From Verrucomicrobiota bacterium (lineage in GTDB: Bacteria > Verrucomicrobiota > Verrucomicrobiia > Verrucomicrobiales > Verrucomicrobiaceae): a stretch of DNA of 6,863 nucleotides. Shown in pieces: positions 1 through 5,658 of this stretch. Numbering within the stretch: the stretch's first letter is position 1; the number at the start of each line of letters is the position of its first letter. Under the pieces are notes generated by a model, which was not told the DNA's origin, ran no database searches, and saw only the letters and a list, made by a program, of their open reading frames with translations. The translations under genes and the position numbers were made by a program. The DNA lies in assembly GCA_023428335.1 (NCBI GenBank), contig JAEYYS010000178.1, positions 1-6,863 on the forward strand. The letters are read 5' to 3'.

Positions 1-1315
1 AGTCGGCCAGCTTGCCGGGCAGGCCGCCGCTGCTCATGGCGTCCTTGCGGATCGCCTCGCGCGCGCGCCGGGCCGCCTCGCGCGACTTGGCGGCAATGAT
101 GATGTTCTCGATCACCGTCAACGCCGACGCCGGGTTTTCGTCGAAGTGGCGCATCAGGCCCTCGTAGACGATCGAGTTGACCACGCCCTCGACCTCGCCG
201 TTGACCAGCTTGACCTTGGTTTGCGAGTTGAAGCGCGGGTTCGGCAGCTTGACGCTGAGCACGCAGATCAGGCCCTCGCGGCAGTCGTCGCTTTCGATGT
301 CGGGCAGCTTGTCCTTGAAGCTCTTCGGGTTGCCGGCGATGTAGGCCTTCACCGCCTTGGTGAGTGCCGCCTTCAGGCCGCTGTAGTGGGTGCCGCCGTC
401 CGGGTTCGGAATGGCGTTGGCAAAGCACAGCGTCTGCTCGTTCAAGCCCTTGTTCCACTGCAGCACGCAGTCGACGAGGATGAACTTCTTCTTGTCGTCG
501 ATCATCACCTCGCGGCGTCCGGCGAGGGCGATCGGGTCCGGGTGGATCTTGTCCTTGTCGGCGCCGAGTTCGCGCACGAACTGCTTCACGCCCTCCTCGT
601 AGAACAGCGATTCCTGGCGCTGGGTTTCGCCGCGTTCGTCGACCAGGGTGATGCGGATGCCGGGGTTGAGGAAGGCCAGCTCGCGCAGGCGGGTGAGCAG
701 ACGCTCGAAGACAAAGGTCGTGGTGATCGTGAAGATCGTTGCGTCCGGGTAGAAGGAAATTTTGGTGCCGGTGACCGACGGATCATCGAGGTCGCCGAGC
801 ACGGTCAGCGGCTCGGTCGTCTTGCCGCGTTCAAAACCGATGGCGTGGATCTTGCCGTCACGGAAGACCTCGCACTTGAACCAGTCGGAGAGGGCGTTGA
901 CGCACTTGGCGCCGACGCCGTGCAGGCCGCCGGAGAACTCATAGGCGCCGTCGCCAAACTTGCCGCCGGCGTGCAGGCTGGTCAGCACCAGTTCGACCGT
1001 CGGGATGCCCGCCTTCGGGTGCATCTCGACCGGGATGCCGCGGCCGTCGTCCTGGATGCTGATCGAGCCGTCGGAATGAATGCTGATCCAGATGTTCTTG
1101 CAGTGGCCGGCGAGGTGCTCGTCGATCGAGTTGTCGACGACTTCAAAGACGCAGTGGTGCAGGCCGCGTTCATCGGGGTCGCCGATGTACATGCCCGGTC
1201 GCAGACGGACGGCTTCAAGGCCCTCGAGCTTCTGGATTTGGTCGGCGCCGTAGGCCTGGTCGGCGGCAACGGCGGTGAGGTTTGATCCGATGGAATCAAA
1301 GTTTTCTTCTGACAT
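1..1315 (-). CDS. gyrB: DNA gyrase subunit B, N-terminal part (cut by window edge)
   Basis: This is the ATPase subunit of DNA gyrase, which with GyrA introduces negative supercoils into DNA in the cytoplasm. Reading the minus strand from the ATG at 1315 gives 438 residues beginning MSEENFDSIG. The GHKL ATPase fold is clear: FEVVDNSIDE at about 57-66 carries the catalytic Glu58 and Mg-binding Asn62; QDDGRGIP at 88-95 is the nucleotide-binding loop with Asp89; GGLHGVG at 129-135 is the glycine lid. The transducer domain follows, with the QTK loop at 365-367. The sequence stops at GGLPGKLAD, immediately before the Toprim domain, so the metal-binding EGDSA-type motif lies off the left edge. RPGMYIGD and GLHHCVFEVVDN favour GyrB over ParE. 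About 16 residues precede the E. coli-equivalent start. No Shine-Dalgarno sequence precedes the ATG; it is preceded by CCTCC instead. The family call is very secure; GyrB versus ParE is fairly secure. Confidence 0.95.
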   Translation of the reverse strand, partial: MSEENFDSIGSNLTAVAADQAYGADQIQKLEGLEAVRLRPGMYIGDPDERGLHHCVFEVVDNSIDEHLAGHCKNIWISIHSDGSISIQDDGRGIPVEMHPKAGIPTVELVLTSLHAGGKFGDGAYEFSGGLHGVGAKCVNALSDWFKCEVFRDGKIHAIGFERGKTTEPLTVLGDLDDPSVTGTKISFYPDATIFTITTTFVFERLLTRLRELAFLNPGIRITLVDERGETQRQESLFYEEGVKQFVRELGADKDKIHPDPIALAGRREVMIDDKKKFILVDCVLQWNKGLNEQTLCFANAIPNPDGGTHYSGLKAALTKAVKAYIAGNPKSFKDKLPDIESDDCREGLICVLSVKLPNPRFNSQTKVKLVNGEVEGVVNSIVYEGLMRHFDENPASALTVIENIIIAAKSREAARRAREAIRKDAMSSGGLPGKLAD

Positions 1316-1486
1316 GGAGGATGTACGGGTTGTCCATCGCCTGAATCCGTCCAAAAGACCGCTCCGGAAACGTGCTCGATGGGCTGACCCTCAGGCTAGC
1401 AAGCCCCCCCTGCCTGCCAAAGGGTTTTTACGGAGAAATGGACAATTTCGCGTGAAAGACCCGGCGGCCCGCGGCAGCGTGATGGC
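1316..1486. other. Divergent intergenic region between gyrB and the flavoprotein gene
   Basis: These 171 bases separate two divergently transcribed genes, so they should hold promoters for both. No convincing -35/-10 pair is visible on either strand. The gap contains a run of seven C at 1404-1410 and a short T run at 1425-1429. The ATG at 1438 has GGAG just upstream but runs into a stop after five codons, so it is not taken as a gene. No tRNA, small gene or strong inverted repeat is seen. Confidence 0.6.
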
Positions 1487-2917
1487 ATGGATTCCCCCGG
1501 CCTGCACCCCGTTTTTGATCTGGTTGTCCTCGGTGGCGGCAGCGCCGGCTACGCCGCCGCCCGCACCGCCCACGGCCTTGGCCTGAGCGTGGCGGTGGTC
1601 GACGGCGCCGACGAACTCGGCGGTCTGTGCATCCTGCGCGGCTGCATGCCGAGCAAGACCCTGATCGAGTCCGCCGAGCGCAACCTGACCCTGCGCCGCG
1701 CCGCCGAGTTCGGCCTGTCCGCCCGCCCCGGCCCGCCCGCCCTGCGCGCCATCCGCGACCGCAAGCGCATGCTGATCGACGACTTTGCCGGCTACCGCCG
1801 CGGCCAGCTCGAGGACGGTCGCTTCACCCTGCTGCGCGGTCGCGCCGGTTTTGTCGATGCCCACACCCTGCGGGTCGAGCCGCGCGACGGCGCCGTCGCC
1901 TTCGAACTGCGCGGCCGCAGCTTCTGCCTGGCCACCGGTTCCGTGGCGAATCTGCCGCCGCTGCCCGGGTTGGCGGAAGCCGGCTTCTGGACCAGCGACG
2001 ACATTTTGGATGCGGCCGACCTGCCGGAGTCCTTCCTGGTGTTCGGTGGCGGTGCCATCGCCCTGGAAATGGCGCATTACCTGGAGGCTATGGATCGGCG
2101 TGTGACGATCCTGCAGCGCGGCAGCCAGTTTCTCTCCGGGGTCGACCCGGAATGCGGCGAGGCGGTGGTGCAGGCCTTCACCGCGCGCGGCATCGATTGT
2201 CGCCTCGGCGCCCAGGTGCGCCGGGTTGGCCGCAGCGAGCACGGTTGCAAGTGGGCGGAATTCGAGCAGGGCGGCGAACTCCACCGGGTCGAGGCCGCGG
2301 AGATCCTGGTGGCGCTGGGGCGGCGACCCGCCACTGACGGCCTCGGTCTGGAGGCGGCCGGGGTCGCCCTCGACGGCGCCAAGGTGAGGGTCACGCCGAC
2401 CATGCAGACCTCGCAGGCCCACATCTTCGCCGCCGGCGACCTCTGCAGTCCGCTCGATGTCGTGCACATCGCCATCCAGCAGGGCGAGGTGGCGGCGCGC
2501 AACGCCGTGCGCCTGCTGCGCGGTGAAGCCGTGGAGGAGGCGGTCGACTACCGCCTGCGCCTGTTCGGCGTTTTCAGCCATCCGCAGGTGGCGGCGGTCG
2601 GTGCCAGCGAAGCGGCCCTGCGCGAGGCCGGCGTGCCCTACGTGGCCGCCAGTTATCCGTTTGCCGATCATGGCAAGTCGATGTGCATGGGCGAGACGGA
2701 AGGTTTCGTCAAAATGCTCGCCCACCGCGAGACGGGCGAGATCCTCGGCGCCTGCGTCGCCGGACCGCACGCCACCGAACTCATCCATGAAGTTGTCGTG
2801 GCCATGCATCACCGCGCCACGGTGCAGGACTTCCTGACCATCCCGCACTACCACCCGACGCTCAGCGAGATCTGGACCTATCCGGCCGAGGAGTGTGCCG
2901 ACGCGGTCGCGGCCTAG
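1487..2917 (+). CDS. FAD-dependent pyridine nucleotide-disulfide oxidoreductase (dihydrolipoamide dehydrogenase / mercuric reductase-like)
   Basis: This cytoplasmic flavoenzyme is expected to pass electrons between NAD(P)H and a disulfide or similar acceptor through FAD and a cysteine pair. The 476 residues match the usual family length. Domains in order: FAD-binding GGGSAG at 16-21; redox-active GGLCILRGCMPSK at 45-57 with Cys48 and Cys53 (CX4C); NAD(P)-binding GGGAIALE at 187-194; second FAD motif IFAAGDLC at 313-320 with Asp318; and a C-terminal dimerisation domain ending in HYHPTLSE at 454-461, where His456 and Glu461 form the catalytic base pair. The classical motif is GGTCLNxGCxPSK, so this is a variant branch. 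After the second dinucleotide fold the sequence reads VTILQRG, without the acidic residue typical of NAD-specific enzymes, so NADPH use is possible (inference). The C-terminal vicinal cysteine pair of true MerA is absent. No lipoyl enzyme-complex genes are adjacent, so the substrate is unknown. The ATG at 1487 is the best start but has no Shine-Dalgarno. Confidence 0.92.
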   Translation: MDSPGLHPVFDLVVLGGGSAGYAAARTAHGLGLSVAVVDGADELGGLCILRGCMPSKTLIESAERNLTLRRAAEFGLSARPGPPALRAIRDRKRMLIDDFAGYRRGQLEDGRFTLLRGRAGFVDAHTLRVEPRDGAVAFELRGRSFCLATGSVANLPPLPGLAEAGFWTSDDILDAADLPESFLVFGGGAIALEMAHYLEAMDRRVTILQRGSQFLSGVDPECGEAVVQAFTARGIDCRLGAQVRRVGRSEHGCKWAEFEQGGELHRVEAAEILVALGRRPATDGLGLEAAGVALDGAKVRVTPTMQTSQAHIFAAGDLCSPLDVVHIAIQQGEVAARNAVRLLRGEAVEEAVDYRLRLFGVFSHPQVAAVGASEAALREAGVPYVAASYPFADHGKSMCMGETEGFVKMLAHRETGEILGACVAGPHATELIHEVVVAMHHRATVQDFLTIPHYHPTLSEIWTYPAEECADAVAA

Positions 2918-2951
2918 AGCTGGGGGCGCGGAGCGCGGAGAAAAAAGCCCC
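2918..2951. other. Short convergent gap with weak inverted repeat
   Basis: These 34 bases separate the stops of two converging genes. CGCG-GAG-CGCG at 2927-2937 could form a 4-bp stem, and GGGGC at 2923-2927 could pair with GCCCC at 2947-2951, but the two pairings share a base. Six A lie at 2941-2946; read on the minus strand they give a T run before, not after, the CGCG hairpin. A classical intrinsic terminator is therefore not supported on either strand, although a weak bidirectional terminator is possible. Confidence 0.35.
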
Positions 2952-3247
2952 TCACTTCTTCTCGTCCCAGATGAAGTGATCGAGGCGGATCTTGGTGGCG
3001 CGTTCGGCGGCTTCGGCGGCGCGTTCGCCGCGCGGGCGGCCCAGTTTCTCCGCGAGGCGGGCGGCGGATTCCCACTGGCGGGCGGCTTCCAGCAGTTCGA
3101 TGCCGAAGAAGCCGGCGCGGTAGAACCAGCGGAATTCCGCCGGATTGGCCGGGCCGCCGATGGGGGCGTTGTTGACGACCTCATGACAGGCTTCCAGGGC
3201 CTCGGTGGTGCGACCGGCGGCGTGCAGCACGGTGGCCAGGGTGTGCC
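2952..3247 (-). CDS. TPR-like protein, C-terminal segment (frame shifted)
   Basis: This is the third segment, in the remaining frame. It reads RHTLATVLHAAGRTTEALEA, then a helical stretch with ANPAEFRWFYRAGFFGIELL, ARQWESAARLAEKLG and a charged C-terminus HFIWDEKK. The Gly/Ala spacing continues the TPR-like pattern, with a final amphipathic helix rich in Ala, Glu and Arg. It ends at the TGA at 2952-2954, 34 bases from the stop of the converging flavoprotein gene. A GTG at 3230 could be called as a start, but no ribosome-binding site supports it and the homologous reading extends upstream of it. It is best treated as the tail of the 836-residue protein. Confidence 0.72.
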
Positions 3248-3810
3248 GGCGCGGGCGCGCCAGAGGTAGGGCAGGTCTGCGTCGGCAAGGAAATCGCGCA
3301 GGCCGGAAACCGCTTCCTCCAGGCGTTCGGGGTGCGGGCGACCGAGCAGCATCAGCAACTCGGCCTTTTCACAGGTGAACTGGCGGCGCATTTCCACCGG
3401 CAGATCCTTTTCCGCCAGCAGGCTTTCGAGCAGGTTGAGGGCCTCGGCCTCGCGTCCGGCCAGTCGTTTCACCTGCGCCTGTTGGTGGCGGGCGGCGAGA
3501 CCGAGCGGACCGCCGCGTTCGGCGAGCGTCTGCCAGAGTTCGAGCGCCGCCGCCTGGCCCTCCTCGGTGAGGGTGGCCGAGGCGGAGAGGGCGGCGAAGT
3601 ACAGGGCACTGTCAGCGTGGGGCGACTCCGGGTATTCCTGCGGCAGCAGTTCGAATTCGGTGCGCGCGGCGGCGAAGTTCTCCAGGCGGAAAAAGGCGTC
3701 GCCCATCTTCATGCGCACCTCGTCGGCGCGTTCCGCTTCCGGCCAGGTTTTCAAAAAGGCGGCGCCCTGTTCGGCGAGCGCCTTCAGATCGCCACGGCGG
3801 TCGAGAAGCA
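3248..3810 (-). CDS. TPR-like protein, middle segment (frame shifted)
   Basis: This segment continues the repeat protein in the next reading frame. Its sequence, starting LLDRRGDLKALAEQGAAFL, joins smoothly to the preceding RIALTRL. It contains the most recognisable TPR stretch: MGDAFFRLENFAAARTEF followed by YPESPHADSALYF, a pattern also common in BamD/YbgF-like TPR proteins. AGREAEALNLLESLLAEK comes later. Homology ends at about 3248, after LPYLWRARA. Beyond that the same frame stays open but becomes a Pro/Ser/Arg-rich shadow running antisense through the flavoprotein gene. There is no convincing independent start, so it is a fragment of the larger gene, not a separate one. Confidence 0.75.
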
Positions 3811-5460
3811 GAGCCGGGTGAGGGCGATGCGCTGCTGCTGCACTTCGTCGAGGCCGGGCAGGACATCGGCCTGGGCGAGGGCTTTTTCGGCCATGGCGAA
3901 GTTGGCCGGCGCGGCCAGCATGGAGAGTTCGGCGAGCGCCAGGCAGGCCTCGAGGGCGCGCGGGTGGTTGACGTGGTTCTGCAGGAACTGGTTGAGGCCG
4001 GAGGCAGCCCCGGGTTGACCGGCCGCCGCCAGTGCCAGCGCGCGGTCGAGTTCGAGATCGGCGGCACTGTCGCCCGCCTTGCGACCCGCCTCGGAGCCGG
4101 CACTGACGATCTGCAGTTGGCCGAGCAGGCCCTGGTAGAGGGCAAACTCACCGGCGCGCAGGGCGGCGATGCCGGCATTGTAGAGGGCGGCGCGACGGCC
4201 CGCCAGCGTGGCGGCGGCGTCGGCCGCGGCTTGGAACAGGGTGGCAGCCTCGGCATACTCGCCGCGCACGAAGCGGCCGCCGGCCGAGACGAAATCGAGG
4301 AAGGCCGGGCCGCTTTCCTCGAAGCGCTGGCGCCAGCGTGCCGCGAGCGCAGCCACCACGGCCTCATCGCCCTGGGCACCATAAATCTGCAGGGCCAGGC
4401 GCATGGCATCGCCTTCCTGGGGGTGGCCGGGCAGGCTTTCAATCATCGCCTCCAGCAGGCCGAGGGCTTCGATGCTGCGTTCCTGGGCCTGCAGCCAGCG
4501 GGCCAGCAGCAGCAGGGCGTGGCCGCGGAAAACGCCGGCTTCAGCGGCGGATCGCGTCGTCTGGCGCGGTGCCGCGCCGCTGTCGGCCACCCAGCGCAGG
4601 GCGGCATCGGGCAGGGGAGTGCCGGCTTCCTCCAACGCACGCGCCAGCAGATGAAAAGCCTGCGGCCAGAGATCGCTGTGCGGGGTGGTGTCGAGAAAGC
4701 CGGTCAGGCTGTCGACCGCCTCCGCACCTTCACCCGCGCGCAGCCGGGCCTCGGCGAGCAGCAGGACACTGGCGTGGGCGAGGTCTTCACCGCCCGTTTT
4801 GTCGGCCAGCAGGGCTTCGAGCAGGGGCTCGGCCTCGGTGGCGCGGTCGAGATCGATGAGGGCGCGGGCGCGCAAATGGCGGGCAGCGGCGGAGGTTTCC
4901 TTCTCCAGGCTGGCCAGCGCCCGGGCCGGATCGCCGCCGAGCAGCAGGGCTTCGGCGAGCAGCAGATGCGCGGGTCCGGCGATCGCCGTGTCTTGGGCTT
5001 CACCCAGACCGGCCGCCAGTTCGCGGGCCTGCGCAGGGTCGCCCTGCTCGAGGCTGAGCCGGGCCAGCAGCAGCTGTTCCCGCGGTTCGGCACGACCTTG
5101 CTCAAGGCGGGCGGCAAGCACGGCCTCGGCGCGCGAGGGTTCGCCCGTCAGCAGGGCGGCCTGCGCTTCCCAATAAGGCGCACCCGGCACTTCCTCGCGG
5201 GCGAGCAGTTCAAGGGCGCGGGCGCCGTCACCGGCGCGCACCCAGGCCTCGACCGCCAGCGCGACGACCTGCTGACGCGCCTCGCCGGGGATCAGGGCCG
5301 GATCCTCGAGCAGGCGCGCGGCCTTGGCGGCGGCGATCAGCGGCTGACCCTCGGCAAGCGCCGTCCGCGCCGGCAGCAGGGGGTCGGCCGCCGCTGCAGG
5401 GCAGGGGCAGGCCACCGCGAGCAGCAGCAGCAGGCAGAGGGAGCGCGAAACAGCAGGCAT
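3784..5460 (-). CDS. TPR-like protein, N-terminal segment with signal peptide
   Basis: This is the first and longest readable segment of the interrupted gene. It opens with an n-region containing Arg6, a hydrophobic core LCLLLLLAVA at 8-17 and an Ala-rich cleavage site near 22-25. Helix-turn-helix repeats follow, seen in phrases such as SLEQGDPAQARELAAGL, LLGGDPARALASLEKE, DRATEAEPLLEALL, AGEGAEAVDSL, RSIEALGLLEAMIESLPG and RGEYAEAATLFQAAAD. These have the Gly/Ala spacing of about 34-residue TPR units, though the spacing is irregular. Homologous reading ends near residue 550 (about 3811); the last 8 residues before the TGA at 3784 (CFSTAVAI) are out-of-frame tail. Cys18 in the signal region is a poor lipobox match, so a lipoprotein is less likely than a signal-peptidase I substrate. 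Confidence 0.8.
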   Translation of the reverse strand: MPAVSRSLCLLLLLAVACPCPAAAADPLLPARTALAEGQPLIAAAKAARLLEDPALIPGEARQQVVALAVEAWVRAGDGARALELLAREEVPGAPYWEAQAALLTGEPSRAEAVLAARLEQGRAEPREQLLLARLSLEQGDPAQARELAAGLGEAQDTAIAGPAHLLLAEALLLGGDPARALASLEKETSAAARHLRARALIDLDRATEAEPLLEALLADKTGGEDLAHASVLLLAEARLRAGEGAEAVDSLTGFLDTTPHSDLWPQAFHLLARALEEAGTPLPDAALRWVADSGAAPRQTTRSAAEAGVFRGHALLLLARWLQAQERSIEALGLLEAMIESLPGHPQEGDAMRLALQIYGAQGDEAVVAALAARWRQRFEESGPAFLDFVSAGGRFVRGEYAEAATLFQAAADAAATLAGRRAALYNAGIAALRAGEFALYQGLLGQLQIVSAGSEAGRKAGDSAADLELDRALALAAAGQPGAASGLNQFLQNHVNHPRALEACLALAELSMLAAPANFAMAEKALAQADVLPGLDEVQQQRIALTRLCFSTAVAI

Positions 5461-5468
5461 GGAGGCCA

Positions 5469-5497
5469 AAGCTACACGGACCCCCGGTTTTGGCCAA
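5469..5497 (-). promoter_or_regulatory. Weak candidate promoter for the TPR gene
   Basis: On the minus strand TTGGCC (5497-5492) and TAGCTT (5474-5469) are 17 bases apart, matching four of six and three of six consensus positions of a sigma-70-type promoter. The -10-like box ends only 8 bases before the ATG at 5460, so use of this promoter would give a nearly leaderless transcript, consistent with the missing Shine-Dalgarno. Chance matches of this quality are common. Confidence 0.2.
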
Positions 5498-5518
5498 TGG
5501 ACTTTCGAGAGGGGAGGG

Positions 5519-5534
5519 GGAACAAGGAACAAGG
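5519..5534 (+). repeat. Tandem heptamer GGAACAA, two copies plus GG
   Basis: GGAACAA occurs at 5519-5525 and again at 5526-5532, followed by GG. The repeat is exact but short. It sits 40 bases before a second, different 7-bp-period repeat in the same gap. No coding function is apparent. Confidence 0.75.
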
Positions 5535-5569
5535 CAGGCGGCGGGCTTTATCCCCCGGGGCGGGTTTGG

Positions 5570-5575
5570 TTGACA
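5570..5575 (+). promoter_or_regulatory. TTGACA box upstream of dsbD (possible -35)
   Basis: A perfect TTGACA lies 84 bases before the dsbD ATG, but no good TATAAT-like box follows at 16-18 bases, where the heptad repeat lies. It is also the core of the palindrome GTTGACAAC. It could be a -35 element with a poor -10, or a by-product of the repeat. Confidence 0.2.
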
Positions 5576-5605
5576 ACTTTCAACATTCAACTTTCAACAT
5601 TCAAC
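5574..5605 (+). repeat. Tandem heptads CAACTTT/CAACATT
   Basis: The 14-base unit CAACTTTCAACATT is present exactly twice (5574-5587 and 5588-5601), followed by CAAC. Each unit is two 7-base words differing at one position, so the underlying period is 7 with 4.5 copies of CAACWTT. It is strikingly AT-richer than its surroundings and purely intergenic. I have an impression that similar heptad strings recur between genes in Verrucomicrobiota, but cannot verify this here. Confidence 0.9.
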
Positions 5606-5658
5606 CCGTCCCCTAGTCTCAGGAATAGCGGGCGCCCTGGTGTCTCGTATCCTCATTC

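Larger units (their letters stand above)
2952..5460 (-). pseudogene. Large exported TPR-like repeat protein, interrupted by two apparent frameshifts
   Basis: Read as one gene, this encodes a secreted or periplasmic helical-repeat protein of 836 residues, probably a scaffold or protein-interaction factor of the cell envelope. The preferred ATG at 5460 begins MPAVSRS, then a run of Leu and the end PCPAAAAD, a typical signal peptide with probable cleavage after the Ala run near residue 25. An upstream TTG at 5532 would bury that signal, so it is not used. The body is Ala/Leu/Glu-rich with repeated TPR-type A/G spacing. The reading frame changes near 3810 and near 3247; each change is repaired by one added base, after which the helical pattern runs unbroken to the stop at 2952-2954. 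It could be a real pseudogene, or an intact gene with two base-calling or assembly errors. TPR is inferred from repeat texture; the specific function is unknown. Confidence 0.82.
5461..5658. other. Divergent intergenic region between TPR gene and dsbD, with tandem heptads
   Basis: These 198 bases separate two divergent genes and include the only clearly AT-richer stretch in the window. From left to right they hold: the TPR-gene start region; the 8-bp palindrome TTGGCCAA at 5490-5497; a GGAACAA tandem repeat at 5519-5534; a GC block with the palindrome CCCCGGGG at 5553-5560; the palindrome GTTGACAAC at 5569-5577, overlapping a CAACTTT/CAACATT heptad repeat; the palindrome GGGCGCCC at 5630-5637; and the dsbD start. 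Promoters for both genes are expected here. No small gene is supported. Confidence 0.7.

Noticed and set aside
146..1285. 379-codon open frame on the plus strand
   Set aside because: It lies exactly antisense to gyrB, whose motifs are unmistakable. The frame is open because of the high GC content, and the product is Val/Ala/Asp-rich with no recognisable domain.
1627..2337. 236-codon open frame overlapping the flavoprotein on the same strand
   Set aside because: The Arg/Pro/Ala-rich sequence is a typical shadow frame of a GC-rich gene; the other frame carries all catalytic motifs.
1487..2917. Mercuric reductase (merA) call for the flavoprotein
   Set aside because: The C-terminal vicinal Cys-Cys and N-terminal heavy-metal domain are missing, the end has a single Cys470, and no mer genes are adjacent.
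2923..2951. Intrinsic terminator in the convergent gap
   Set aside because: The stems are short and mutually exclusive, and the T run on the minus strand precedes rather than follows the CGCG hairpin.
1391..3754. 787-codon open frame on the minus strand as a single protein
   Set aside because: Only its first part (to about 3248) is the middle of the TPR gene. The rest is an out-of-frame shadow and then antisense to the flavoprotein. A TPR fusion to this tail is an artefact of the frame break.
3800..3816. Programmed -1 ribosomal frameshift in the TPR gene
   Set aside because: The needed direction is right, but no X-XXY-YYZ slippery heptamer is present around CGG-CTC-TGC-TTC and no clear downstream pseudoknot is seen. 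A second break 560 bases on makes programming still less likely.
5574..5605. CRISPR array
   Set aside because: The repeats are 7 or 14 bases, directly abutting with no spacers, and no cas genes are present.
3964..5616. 550-codon open frame on the plus strand
   Set aside because: It is antisense to the TPR gene. The Gly/Gln/Arg-rich composition mirrors the Ala/Leu/Glu-rich coding strand, and there is no domain or start signal.
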